Below, piece by piece: positions 17,045-25,201 of a DNA stretch of 48,470 nt. Numbering within the stretch: the first letter of the stretch is position 1; each line of letters opens with the position of its first letter. The stretch spans positions 1 through 48,470 of the forward strand of contig JALFNN010000025.1 of NCBI GenBank assembly GCA_022774325.1. Reading direction: 5' to 3'. The notes beneath the pieces are model-generated. The model saw nothing but the letters and a program-made list of their open reading frames with translations. It had not been told where the DNA came from and did no database searches. This stretch comes from a bacterium. Lineage in GTDB: Bacteria; Bacillota; Clostridia; Lachnospirales; Lachnospiraceae. A program made the translations under genes and the position numbers.

Positions 17045-17272
17045 CTAGTATTTGTCACTTCCCGCATTCCGGTTCTGACCAGCATTGTTTCTGTCAGATA
17101 CATTTTTGTCCGCTGCGTTTCTTCCTGACGCATTTTTGTTAGACCCATTCCTGTCTGACGCGTTTCTGTTTGATGCATTCCTGTCAGATGCATTTCTACT
17201 CTGTTCGTTTCCATACGAAGAATACGAATTTTTGTTTGTGCTGCTCTCTGATGAGCTATAATTCTTTGCCAT
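17045..17272 (-). CDS. Asn/Ser-rich pentapeptide-repeat protein of unknown function
   Basis: A 75-aa hydrophilic protein with a very strong ribosome site (AGGAGG seven bases before the ATG). Residues 27-61 are seven tandem copies of a five-residue unit of the form N-A-S-(D/N)-R or K; the N-terminal part is Ser/Asn/Tyr-rich and there are no hydrophobic segments, Cys or His. The composition recalls small spore proteins (gamma SASP are repeated and Asn/Gln-rich), but no SASP signature or GPR cleavage site is recognisable. An alternative start at 17304 lacks a ribosome site. It is flanked by a 5' hairpin and a 3' terminator, so it is a free-standing unit. The function is not known. Confidence 0.75.
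   Translation of the reverse strand: MAKNYSSSESSTNKNSYSSYGNEQSRNASDRNASNRNASDRNGSNKNASGRNAADKNVSDRNNAGQNRNAGSDKY
17090..17194 (-). repeat. seven 15-bp tandem repeats inside the Asn/Ser-rich gene
   Basis: Codons 27-61 form seven in-frame 15-bp units encoding NASDR-like pentapeptides ([35 protein letters not shown]). The degenerating units towards the 3' side suggest expansion by slippage followed by drift. Confidence 0.85.
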
Positions 17273-17312
17273 TTGATATTCCTCCTGCCTGATTTAATAA
17301 ACATTTTCCGGC

Positions 17313-17333
17313 TACAAGCACCACTTGCTTGTA
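17313..17333 (-). promoter_or_regulatory. perfect 7-bp hairpin upstream of the repeat-protein gene
   Basis: TACAAGC (17313-17319) and GCTTGTA (17327-17333) flank a 7-nt loop, about 40 nt upstream of the start codon. No U run follows on either strand, so it is a leader structure or an operator, not a terminator. Confidence 0.45.
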
Positions 17334-17489
17334 TCTGGTACAGACTATAGTATCTCCCGGCATTTCCTTTTTATGCGAACCTTAAGGATTTTTTAATTTT
17401 TGCTTGATTTTTTTACCAGTTTATATTATACTGATTTCTGTAGAGAGAACACTTTCTACAACCCCTTATTAATTATTTATACTCCCCTC

Positions 17490-17520
17490 AAAAGACCGGT
17501 AGCTCCCCTATCGGTCTTTT
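17490..17520. terminator. bidirectional terminator after the DUF1700 gene
   Basis: Stem AAAAGACCG.TAG with CTA.CGGTCTTTT (17490-17502, 17508-17520), one mismatch, T run on both strands. Confidence 0.7.
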
Positions 17521-17531
17521 ATTGTACCCTT

Positions 17532-17996
17532 CTATTCCTTTGATCCTTTTATCAATTTTATCAGTAGCATAATGATCAGTATCGGAATCACAACTGGTGC
17601 AATCAGGCTGACTAATCCGGTGATTATCGAAACGACAACGCAGATAATACCCACAACAACCAGCACAAGCAACAGCTTTTTCCACCATGTATCAAACCGG
17701 AACACTTTCACCTGGTTCGTACTGTAATCCTTTCCGGCCCCACCGGCTGCCCCATATCCACTGTTCGATTCATAAATATACTCTCCGCCATTCTTCGCTT
17801 CCTCGGAGTCAATGATCGTCTTCGCAATCACCCAGGGATCTCCCAATTCTTCCAGTATCTCCTGTTCGCTTCGTCCCTTTCTCATCTCTTCATTGATATA
17901 TCGTCCGTAATATTCTACATTTTCCCGTACCACATGCGGTGAAACATTCTGATCGAGTGCTTCTCTTAATTTTTCCAAAAATTCTGTTCTGCTCAT
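17532..17996 (-). CDS. DUF1700 (HAAS-domain) membrane protein
   Basis: A 154-aa protein: a cytoplasmic N-terminal helical HAAS region (residues 1-60, with YYGRYINEEMRKG and LGDPWVIAKTII), a Gly-rich linker, then two closely spaced membrane helices near residues 105-150 and a basic tail. DUF1700 proteins usually pair with a PadR-family repressor and are thought to sense membrane or cell-envelope state; no PadR gene is adjacent here. AGGAG precedes the ATG. The role is inferred from the family alone. Confidence 0.75.
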   Translation of the reverse strand: MSRTEFLEKLREALDQNVSPHVVRENVEYYGRYINEEMRKGRSEQEILEELGDPWVIAKTIIDSEEAKNGGEYIYESNSGYGAAGGAGKDYSTNQVKVFRFDTWWKKLLLVLVVVGIICVVVSIITGLVSLIAPVVIPILIIMLLIKLIKGSKE

Positions 17997-18081
17997 CCTT
18001 GTTCTCCTCTATACTCTCCAACTGGCTTTATCCCATCTGAAACAAACTGCATTTTCCAAAATCCACTCTCTGTTTCAAAAA

Positions 18082-18136
18082 AAGACCTTAGACTTAGCGT
18101 AGCATAAAAGCTTCCACTTTCCAAGTCTAAGGTCTT
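18082..18136 (-). terminator. intrinsic terminator after glnN copy 1
   Basis: A perfect 14-bp stem (18082-18095 with 18123-18136; AAGACCTTAGACTT) with a 27-nt loop, followed on the minus strand by TTTTTTT. Unusually long loop. Confidence 0.8.
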
Positions 18137-18195
18137 AAAATTATATTATGATTTTCTATGCTTTTTCTAAAATTTCCACTTTATCCCACAGAGTT

Positions 18196-20310
18196 TTAAA
18201 CTTCAAACAGAAGATCTCCATAAGAAGGCATCGGCCATACTTCCTTATCCACAATCATTTCCAGTTCATCCACCGGTTTACGAAGTGCTGTCATTGCCGG
18301 TACTACACTGAAATGATAAAATTCAGACTGAACTTTTCCTTCTTCTTTTTCAGCAGCTTCTTCTGTAATATCAGACAGAGCAGACAGAGCTTTCTTAGCC
18401 TCTGCAAGAAGTGCTGTCACTTCAGAAAGCATCTCTTCCTGAACAGAAGCATCTGCTCCTGCCTCTTTAACTGCGATTACAGTATCAGCGAGAGTCTTTG
18501 TATATTTCACAACTGCCGGGATAATCTGTTTTGCAGCAATGTCAATCATCGCTTTCGCTTCAATATTAATTGCCTTGGCATAATTCTCGTATTTAATCTC
18601 AGCTCTGGACTCCAGTTCCGCTTTGGTAAATACATGGAATTTACCGAACAACTCTACCGCTTTATCAGTTGTAAGCGCCGGAATTGCTTCCACCATGGAC
18701 TTAATGTTCGGAAGACCGCGTTTCTCAGCCTCTGCAACCCATTCGTCCGAATATCCATTGCCATTGAAAATAATTCTCTGATGTTCCGTCAGATATTCTT
18801 TGATTAAGTTATGTACTGCAACATCAAAATCTTCTGCTTTCTCCAGAACATCACATGCCTCAGAAAAAGCTTCTGCAACGATTGTGTTCAATACAACATT
18901 CGGGCCTGCAATCGAATCACGGGAACCTACCATACGGAACTCGAATTTATTTCCCGTAAACGCAAACGGTGAAGTTCTGTTTCGGTCAGTTGCATCTTTT
19001 GTCAGATCAGGAAGTGTTGACACACCTGTCATCAATTTACTTTCTGCAAGGCTGTGTGTTGCCTCTCCTGTACTGATCAACTGTTCCACAACATCTTCAA
19101 GCTGCTCACCAAGGAATACAGAAATAATAGCCGGAGGTGCTTCATTTGCTCCCAATCTATGATCATTACCAGGATCTGCCGCAGACTCACGAAGCAGATC
19201 TGCATGGGTATCTACCGCTTTCAAAATGCAGGCAAGTACCAGAAGGAACTGGATATTCTCGTGTGGAGTTTTTCCCGGATCAAGAAGATTAATTCCGTCA
19301 TCTGTTGTAATAGACCAGTTATTATGTTTACCAGAACCGTTAACACCGGCAAACGGTTTTTCATGAAGAAGACATTTCATGCCATGTTCGCATGCAACTT
19401 TTTTCAGTGTCTTCATTACAATCTGATTATGATCTACCGCAATATTTGCCTCGGCATAAATCGGTGCAAGTTCGTGCTGTGCCGGGGCAACTTCATTATG
19501 CTGTGTTTTTGCAGCCACGCCAAGTTTCCAGAGTTCCTCATTTACATCTTTCATAAAAGCAGCGATTCTCTGACGAATCGTTCCAAAATAATGATCGTCC
19601 AGTTCCTGCCCTTTCGGAGGCATTGCTCCAAACAATGTACGTCCTGTATAGATAAGATCTTTTCTCTGCATGAATTTCTTCGCATCTACCAGAAAATATT
19701 CCTGTTCAGGACCAACAGATGGTGTCACTTTCTTGGATGTTGTATTTCCAAATAAGCGAAGAAGCCTGATTGATTCTTTATTAATCGCTTCCATCGAACG
19801 AAGAAGTGGTGTCTTCTCATCAAGCGCCTCACCGGTGTAAGAGCAGAATGCTGTAGGAATACAGAGGATTGCCCCACCTGCATCTTTTCTCACAAATGCC
19901 GGTGAAGTGCAGTCCCACGCTGTATAGCCCCTCGCTTCGAAGGTGGCACGCAGTCCGCCTGACGGGAATGAAGAGGCATCCGGTTCACCTTTGATCAGTT
20001 CTTTTCCGGAAAAACTCATTAATACTTTACCACTCGGCAGCGGTGCTGAAATGAAAGAATCATGCTTTTCAGCAGTCACACCGGTGAGCGGCTGGAACCA
20101 ATGTGTATAATGAGTAGCACCTTTTTCAATTGCCCATTCTTTCATCTCATGCGCAATTACATCTGCAGTTGCAAGATCCAGCTCTTTCCCCTCTTCAATT
20201 GTCTCTTTCAGTTTCTTATAAACTTTCTTTGGCAGTCTCTGCTGCATAACAGTATCATTGAATACATCTTCGCCAAAAATATCTGCCACATTAAACAGTT
20301 CACTACTCAT
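18196..20310 (-). CDS. glnN: glutamine synthetase type III, copy 1
   Basis: Joins ammonia to glutamate with ATP to give glutamine. The 704-aa length identifies the large GSIII class. Class features are seen: the N-terminal [38 protein letters not shown], the glutamate/ammonia site region [24 protein letters not shown] and the [12 protein letters not shown] loop, with the GSIII-specific C-terminal helical extension ending in [11 protein letters not shown]. An in-frame start at 20376 would add 22 residues encoded by a terminator-like hairpin; GGAAGG fits the ATG at 20310. It has its own promoter and leader hairpin, and a second GSIII lies just upstream. No glnR-like regulator is near. Confidence 0.95.
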   Translation of the reverse strand: MSSELFNVADIFGEDVFNDTVMQQRLPKKVYKKLKETIEEGKELDLATADVIAHEMKEWAIEKGATHYTHWFQPLTGVTAEKHDSFISAPLPSGKVLMSFSGKELIKGEPDASSFPSGGLRATFEARGYTAWDCTSPAFVRKDAGGAILCIPTAFCSYTGEALDEKTPLLRSMEAINKESIRLLRLFGNTTSKKVTPSVGPEQEYFLVDAKKFMQRKDLIYTGRTLFGAMPPKGQELDDHYFGTIRQRIAAFMKDVNEELWKLGVAAKTQHNEVAPAQHELAPIYAEANIAVDHNQIVMKTLKKVACEHGMKCLLHEKPFAGVNGSGKHNNWSITTDDGINLLDPGKTPHENIQFLLVLACILKAVDTHADLLRESAADPGNDHRLGANEAPPAIISVFLGEQLEDVVEQLISTGEATHSLAESKLMTGVSTLPDLTKDATDRNRTSPFAFTGNKFEFRMVGSRDSIAGPNVVLNTIVAEAFSEACDVLEKAEDFDVAVHNLIKEYLTEHQRIIFNGNGYSDEWVAEAEKRGLPNIKSMVEAIPALTTDKAVELFGKFHVFTKAELESRAEIKYENYAKAINIEAKAMIDIAAKQIIPAVVKYTKTLADTVIAVKEAGADASVQEEMLSEVTALLAEAKKALSALSDITEEAAEKEEGKVQSEFYHFSVVPAMTALRKPVDELEMIVDKEVWPMPSYGDLLFEV

Positions 20311-20332
20311 AACTACCTTCCTTTCCTGATAC

Positions 20333-20370
20333 AAAAAGTGAGGGCATCCCGCCTTATGCGGAACGCCCTC
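20333..20370 (-). promoter_or_regulatory. terminator-like hairpin in the glnN copy 1 leader (candidate attenuator)
   Basis: A 13-bp stem (20358-20370 with 20340-20352, two G-U pairs) closed by a 5-nt loop is followed on the minus strand by AC then five U. It lies between the promoter at 20409-20437 and the ribosome site at about 20315-20320, so a transcript from that promoter must pass it before the gene. No antiterminator partner or known riboswitch was recognised. Confidence 0.65.
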
Positions 20371-20408
20371 GTTCATGTTCTAAATATATTTGCTTTTTAG
20401 ATACGTTT

Positions 20409-20437
20409 ACGATACACTCTTTTTTCAAAAAATGCAA
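20409..20437 (-). promoter_or_regulatory. sigma-A promoter of glnN copy 1
   Basis: TTGCAT (20432-20437) and TATCGT (20409-20414) with a 17-bp spacer on the minus strand. It gives a leader of about 90 nt containing the hairpin. Confidence 0.6.
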
Positions 20438-20523
20438 GACAATTTTTCCTTTTTGTGGATTTTTTCACAAATCATCATAGCATCTTATGCGATTTTCAAC
20501 ATATCCACCAATACTTTCATGGA

Positions 20524-22647
20524 TTATACTTCAAATAACAGATCCCCGTAAGAAGGCATCGGCCACATGCTCTTGTCCACAATCATTTCGAGTTCATCAA
20601 CGGGTTTTCTTAATTGTCCCATCACCGGAACTACTTCCTGCATGATAAAATACGCCTGTTCTCTTCCGATTTCTTTTTTCGCTACTTCATCCGTCACGGA
20701 AATAAGCTTCTCCAATGCATTTTGTGTATCTGTCAACAGTTTCGATGCCTGTACAAGCAATTTGTCCTGTACGACTGTGCTCGCATTCGAATTCGCCTGT
20801 TTCACCTGATTAATTGAATTCGCGAGAGAAGTCACATAATGGATCACCGCCGGAACGATGTGCTTACTTGCAATATCGATCATAGAACGCGCCTCAATAT
20901 TCACTGCTTTGGAATAAGTCTCGTATTTAATCTCCGCGCGTGATTCCAACTCAGCACGGGTAAACACGTCGAATTTTTCGAACATCTGAACCGTATCTTC
21001 TGTGGTCAGATACTCCACAGATTCAACCATAGTTTTGATATTCGGAAGGCCACGTCTTTCCGCTTCTTTCACCCATTCCTCGGAATATCCATTACCATTG
21101 AACACAATTCTCTGATGTTCAGAAGCATACTGCTTGATCAGATTGTGTACAGCCATCTGAAAATCATCCGCCGCTTCCAGCACATCACACGCATCCGAAA
21201 ACGCTTCCGCAACGATTGTATTCAAAACAACATTCGGAGCAGCTACAGAATCTCTGGAACCCACCATACGGAATTCAAATTTGTTCCCTGTAAAGGCAAA
21301 TGGTGAGGTTCTGTTGCGGTCAGTTGCATCCTTAGCAAAATCCGGAAGTGTACTCACACCCGTATGCAATTTGCCGCCCTTCAAGCTGTGTGCCGCTTCC
21401 CCAGTATTGATCAGCTGTGTAAGTACATCCTCCAACTGTTCCCCAAGATACGCTGAAATAATTGCCGGCGGCGCTTCATTTGCCCCCAGCCGATGATCAT
21501 TTCCCACATCCGATGCCGATTCTCTCAAAAGCTCCGCATGCCGATCTACTGCACGTAAAACACAAGTCAGAACCAGCAGGAATTGAATATTCTCGTGCGG
21601 AGTTTTTCCAGGATCAAGGAGATTGATTCCATCATCCGTAACTAAAGACCAGTTATTGTGTTTTCCGGAACCATTCACCCCTTCAAATGGCTTTTCATGA
21701 AGCAGGCAATGCAGATTATGACGATACGCGACCTGTTTCAGCGTCTCCATCACAAGCTGGTTGTGGTCAACAGCCACATTACACTGCTCATAGATCGGTG
21801 CAAGTTCATGCTGTCCCGGAGCTACTTCATTATGCTGCGTCTTAGCAGAAACTCCCATTTTCCAGAGTTCTTCATTCACATCTTTCATAAAAGCTGCAAT
21901 TCTTTCACGGATTGCTCCAAAATAATGATCGTCCAGTTCCTGCCCTTTCGGAGGCATTGCGCCAAACAACGTACGTCCTGTAAACACCAGATCTTTTCTC
22001 TTCAAATATTTATCCCGATCCACAAGGAAATACTCCTGTTCAATTCCAACTGAAGGAATCACTTTCTGAGAAGTTGTGTTTCCGAACAATCTCAGAAGGC
22101 GAATAGATTGTTTATTGATTGCTTCCATGGAACGAAGAAGCGGTGTTTTCTGATCCAGCGCCTCGCCTGTATACGAGCAGAATGCCGTCGGGATATAGAG
22201 AATAGCTCCGGTCCCCTCTGGATCCTTTTTCACAAATGCCGGCGAAGTACAATCCCACGCTGTATAACCCCTTGCCTCAAACGTAGATCTGAGTCCTCCC
22301 GACGGGAAAGAAGATGCGTCCGGTTCTCCCTTAATCAATTCTTTACCCGAGAACTCCATCAGTACCTTCCCATCCGATCTGGGCGCAGAAATAAAAGAAT
22401 CATGTTTCTCTGCTGTCGCTCCGGTAAGCGGCTGAAACCAGTGCGAATAATGAGTTGCACCTTTTTCAATCGCCCACTCTTTCATCTCATGCGCTATTAC
22501 ATCGGCCGTTGTCGCTGCCAGTTCTTTCCCCTCTTCAATTGTTTTCTTCAGTTCCTTGTAAGTTTTTTTCGGAAGACGTTCCTGCATGACAGCATCATTA
22601 AATACATTTTCCCCAAAAATATCAGCTACATTTACTACACTACTCAT
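20524..22647 (-). CDS. glnN: glutamine synthetase type III, copy 2
   Basis: A 707-aa GSIII paralogue in tandem with copy 1. The same class motifs are present ([45 protein letters not shown]-terminal [11 protein letters not shown]), and by eye roughly three quarters of positions agree, with most differences in the C-terminal helical region. All active-site blocks are intact in both, so neither looks decayed. It is preceded by a strong bidirectional terminator that isolates it from the aldolase gene, and it has no obvious promoter beyond a weak TTAACT-17-TAATAT match overlapping that terminator. The two copies probably differ in regulation. Confidence 0.95.
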   Translation of the reverse strand: MSSVVNVADIFGENVFNDAVMQERLPKKTYKELKKTIEEGKELAATTADVIAHEMKEWAIEKGATHYSHWFQPLTGATAEKHDSFISAPRSDGKVLMEFSGKELIKGEPDASSFPSGGLRSTFEARGYTAWDCTSPAFVKKDPEGTGAILYIPTAFCSYTGEALDQKTPLLRSMEAINKQSIRLLRLFGNTTSQKVIPSVGIEQEYFLVDRDKYLKRKDLVFTGRTLFGAMPPKGQELDDHYFGAIRERIAAFMKDVNEELWKMGVSAKTQHNEVAPGQHELAPIYEQCNVAVDHNQLVMETLKQVAYRHNLHCLLHEKPFEGVNGSGKHNNWSLVTDDGINLLDPGKTPHENIQFLLVLTCVLRAVDRHAELLRESASDVGNDHRLGANEAPPAIISAYLGEQLEDVLTQLINTGEAAHSLKGGKLHTGVSTLPDFAKDATDRNRTSPFAFTGNKFEFRMVGSRDSVAAPNVVLNTIVAEAFSDACDVLEAADDFQMAVHNLIKQYASEHQRIVFNGNGYSEEWVKEAERRGLPNIKTMVESVEYLTTEDTVQMFEKFDVFTRAELESRAEIKYETYSKAVNIEARSMIDIASKHIVPAVIHYVTSLANSINQVKQANSNASTVVQDKLLVQASKLLTDTQNALEKLISVTDEVAKKEIGREQAYFIMQEVVPVMGQLRKPVDELEMIVDKSMWPMPSYGDLLFEV

Positions 22648-22705
22648 ATGTTTCCCTCTCAGATTCTTTCATTCTTATTTCCGGCAGTTATCCCTCTGCC
22701 TAATA

Positions 22706-22746
22706 TTATCAAAAAGGAGTCTTGCAGTTAAGCAAAACTCCTTTTA
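22706..22746. terminator. strong bidirectional terminator between fba and glnN copy 2
   Basis: A stem of about 14-15 bp (22711-22725 with 22732-22746; AAAAAGGAGT/ACTCCTTTT) with a 6-nt loop and U runs on both strands. Confidence 0.85.
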
Positions 22747-22787
22747 TACCATTTTTCATAGGACATCCTTGTCCATTTTCCAAATGA

Positions 22788-23654
22788 TTATTCAGCTTTT
22801 CCCACAGAGCCAAATAATTCCATTTTTTCTTTTACTTTAGCAACAATTGCTTCTGCACCCGGTTTCAAAAGTTTACGAGGATCAAATCCTTTTCCTTCCA
22901 GGTCTTTACCAGCTTCAATATATTTGCGAGTAGCTTCTGCAAATACGAGCTGACATTCTGTATTAACATTAATCTTAGACACACCAAGATCAATTGCTCT
23001 CTTAATCATATCATCCGGAATACCTGTTCCGCCATGAAGCACTAACGGGAGATCTCCGGTAAGCTGCTGGATTGCATCCAAAGTTTCGAAGCTGAGCCCC
23101 TGCCAGTTAGCCGGATATTTTCCATGGATATTACCAATACCAGCCGCAAGGAAATCTACTCCAAGGTCAGCAACCATCTTGCACTCGTTCGGGTCTGCGC
23201 ATTCGCCCATACCAACAACGCCATCTTCTTCTCCACCGATAGCTCCAACTTCTGCTTCAAGAGACAATCCCTTTTCAGCACAAATTGCTACCAGTTCTTT
23301 TGTCTTTGCGACATTCTCTTCAATCGGATAATGAGAACCGTCAAACATAACTGATGAGAAACCTGCTTCGATACATTTCATACATCCGTCATAGCTGCCG
23401 TGATCCAGATGAAGTGCTACCGGAACCGTAATATTCATTTCTTCCAGCATACCATTCACCATACCAACAACTGTCTTGTATCCGCACATGTACTTTCCAG
23501 CACCTTCAGACACACCAAGAATAACCGGTGATTTTGTTTCCTCTGCTGCAGTTAAAATTGCTTTTGTCCACTCAAGATTGTTGATATTAAACTGTCCTAC
23601 TGCATAATGTCCAGCTTTTGCTTTCTGAAGCATCTCTTTTGCTGATACTAACAT
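22788..23654 (-). CDS. fba: class II fructose-1,6-bisphosphate aldolase
   Basis: Zinc enzyme that splits fructose 1,6-bisphosphate into glyceraldehyde 3-phosphate and dihydroxyacetone phosphate in glycolysis. In 288 aa the class II motifs are clear: HLDHGSYDGCMKC with the zinc His pair and catalytic Asp, GAIGGEEDGV, IGNIHGKYP, VLHGGTGIPD and the C-terminal SKINVNTE. This pattern fits the common clostridial Fba; a tagatose-bisphosphate aldolase is less likely, with no tagatose genes around. GGAGG is 7 nt from the ATG at 23654 and only 1 nt from the ATG at 23660, so 23654 is preferred. A tRNA-Glu gene lies 38 bp upstream on the same strand. Confidence 0.93.
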   Translation of the reverse strand: MLVSAKEMLQKAKAGHYAVGQFNINNLEWTKAILTAAEETKSPVILGVSEGAGKYMCGYKTVVGMVNGMLEEMNITVPVALHLDHGSYDGCMKCIEAGFSSVMFDGSHYPIEENVAKTKELVAICAEKGLSLEAEVGAIGGEEDGVVGMGECADPNECKMVADLGVDFLAAGIGNIHGKYPANWQGLSFETLDAIQQLTGDLPLVLHGGTGIPDDMIKRAIDLGVSKINVNTECQLVFAEATRKYIEAGKDLEGKGFDPRKLLKPGAEAIVAKVKEKMELFGSVGKAE

Positions 23655-23692
23655 TTTCATTCCTCCACTTCTCTGATGGCATTAAAAAAGGC

Positions 23693-23764
23693 TGACCCCC
23701 AGGGGAATCGAACCCCTGATTCGACCGTGAGAGGGTCGCGTCTTGACCGCTTGACCAGGGGGCC
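23693..23764 (-). tRNA. tRNA-Glu (anticodon CUC)
   Basis: Anticodon loop CTCTCAC in a CGACC/GGTCG stem gives CUC, reading GAG. Acceptor GGCCCCC pairs with GGGGGTC with one G-U pair; T loop GGTTCGATTCC; CCA is not encoded. It is followed at once by GCCTTTTTT, which may end transcription, and then by fba. Confidence 0.92.
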
Positions 23765-23786
23765 AGGTGATTTACCTCACTCGCTT

Positions 23787-23815
23787 ATTGTATCTCATTT
23801 TCCACTAATATACAA
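23787..23815 (-). promoter_or_regulatory. promoter of tRNA-Glu (and possibly fba)
   Basis: TTGTAT (23810-23815) and TACAAT (23787-23792) spaced by 17 bp, about 22 bp before the tRNA 5' end. Confidence 0.7.
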
Positions 23816-23878
23816 GTGTTTTTTTTATTTTTTTACTTTTTTTACTGTTTCAATAGCGAAAGTCCCCGTTTTCGCAGG

Positions 23879-24814
23879 CTATTTCTCCTTTTTCTTTCTT
23901 CCTTCTAAAGACAGATCTTTTACACTTTTTGCAGGCACGACAATAGTCAGACCGCGCTGACAATTATAAATATTCACTTCATCATGCTCTCCTCCGAATT
24001 CACCGTCCAATGTCCATGGAATCTCTTCCACTGACTCAAAATGGATTTCCTTGGTTCGAAAAGAATACATATATTTCGTATCGATCTGGCTAATCAGAAG
24101 CGCTGCTATAATTTCCTGAAGTGCTATCGGATTTTTCGGTGTTTTAATCAGTGTTACTTCAAATTCCCCATCATCAAATATGACGTTTTTCCCGATCATA
24201 TTGCGAAATCCACCGACTGAACGCGAATTTGTTACCATTCCGAAAATAAATTCATCCTCAAATTCCTCTCCGTCATGCGATACTTTGATTTTATAAGATG
24301 GAATATCAAAAAGCCTTGTCATTCCTTCAAGAAGATATGCAAGATGCCCCAGAATGTTCTTCATCTCCTGTTTTGTCTGGTAAGAAACATCCGTAAACAG
24401 GCCGAAAGCTGCAATATACACAAATACATCGTCATTAAATTTTCCGATATCACATCCGAACTCCGCTCCGCTGACTGCAGTATCTGCAGCCTGAAGCAAA
24501 TCTTTCGGAATATGAAGGCTATTAGCAAAATCATTTGTAGTTCCGGTAGGAATGTATCCAATCGGCACTTTTTCTGTTCTCTCCATCATTCCGGTCACAA
24601 CTTCATCTAACGTTCCGTCTCCTCCGCTGCAAATAACCCTGTCATATTTTTCAGTAAAGGATACAACCTTTCTGTACGCATCTTTATAGCTCTGAGTCGG
24701 ATAGACCACCACCTCATATCCTGCTTTTACGATAATGTCAAGAATATCCGACAGTTTCGGCTTCAAAAGTTCTTTTCCTGCATTCGGATTATAAATGAAT
24801 AATGTTTTTTTCAT
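23879..24814 (-). CDS. diacylglycerol kinase-family lipid kinase (YegS/DgkB type)
   Basis: Phosphorylates a lipid alcohol such as diacylglycerol at the membrane, recycling it to phosphatidate. In 311 aa the catalytic domain opens with IYNPNAGKE, followed by the GGDGTLDEVVTGM nucleotide-binding loop and PIGYIPTGTTNDFANSL. The C-terminal beta-sandwich ends with the WTLDGEFGGEH block common to the family. AGGAGGTG sets the start at the ATG at 24814; an in-frame start 20 codons earlier lacks a ribosome site. It is separated from the upstream HPr-like gene by a terminator. Confidence 0.88.
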   Translation of the reverse strand: MKKTLFIYNPNAGKELLKPKLSDILDIIVKAGYEVVVYPTQSYKDAYRKVVSFTEKYDRVICSGGDGTLDEVVTGMMERTEKVPIGYIPTGTTNDFANSLHIPKDLLQAADTAVSGAEFGCDIGKFNDDVFVYIAAFGLFTDVSYQTKQEMKNILGHLAYLLEGMTRLFDIPSYKIKVSHDGEEFEDEFIFGMVTNSRSVGGFRNMIGKNVIFDDGEFEVTLIKTPKNPIALQEIIAALLISQIDTKYMYSFRTKEIHFESVEEIPWTLDGEFGGEHDEVNIYNCQRGLTIVVPAKSVKDLSLEGRKKKEK

Positions 24815-24897
24815 ACAGACACCTCCTGATCCATTTCCCCTTCCTCTCCACCCCAAGGCAGTCCGCCGAATCATTTCTACAGACGTTGGGCAAACAT

Positions 24898-24929
24898 TTA
24901 AAAAAAGGCATGGCTATCCATGCCTTTTC
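24898..24929 (-). terminator. intrinsic terminator after the HPr-like gene
   Basis: Perfect hairpin (GGCATGG, 4-nt loop, CCATGCC) followed on the minus strand by seven T. It closes the murB-rapZ-whiA-HPr operon. Confidence 0.9.
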
Positions 24930-24937
24930 CAGATTAC

Positions 24938-25201
24938 TTATTTATTCTTTACATTGACAAGAAATGTTTCGATTCCTTTCGCTGCTTCCTCTTCATCTGC
25001 CCCGTTGGCTACAACAGTAATCTCTTCACCTGGGGTCAACCGTAAACTCATCATGCCCATAATGCTCTTTGCGTTGACCTGCTTGTCAGCAACTTCTATG
25101 TACACTGTGCTTGAATACTGACTTGCTTCCTGAACAAGAAGCGCAATCGGTCTGGCATCTAATCCTTCTGACAATTGAATCGTTATCGGTTTTTTAATCA
25201 T
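24938..25201 (-). CDS. HPr-like protein with Asp in place of the catalytic His (Crh-like)
   Basis: An 87-aa HPr-fold protein. The position of the PTS phosphate-accepting His15 (GLHARPA in HPr) reads GLDARPI here, so it cannot carry the PTS phosphate. The regulatory Ser46 region is kept (NAKSIMGMMSL). In Bacillus subtilis, Crh has Gln at this position, is phosphorylated only on Ser46 by HPrK and serves catabolite repression; a similar role is inferred. The gene overlaps the end of whiA by four bases (ATGA), matching the whiA-crh linkage of Bacillus. Confidence 0.88.
   Translation of the reverse strand: MIKKPITIQLSEGLDARPIALLVQEASQYSSTVYIEVADKQVNAKSIMGMMSLRLTPGEEITVVANGADEEEAAKGIETFLVNVKNK

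Noticed and set aside
17090-17194. Short tandem repeats that could suggest a CRISPR-like or non-coding array.
   Set aside because: Units are 15 bp, contiguous and in frame with a gene that has a strong ribosome site; there are no spacers and no cas genes.
22648-22787. ANTAR-type antiterminator target before glnN copy 2.
   Set aside because: The loop of the strong hairpin is UUAACU, without the A1/G4 pattern, and no paired second hexaloop hairpin is present.
23835-23880. Hairpin after the lipid kinase gene as a terminator.
   Set aside because: The stem overlaps the stop codon and is followed on the coding strand by an A-rich run, not U; evidence too weak.
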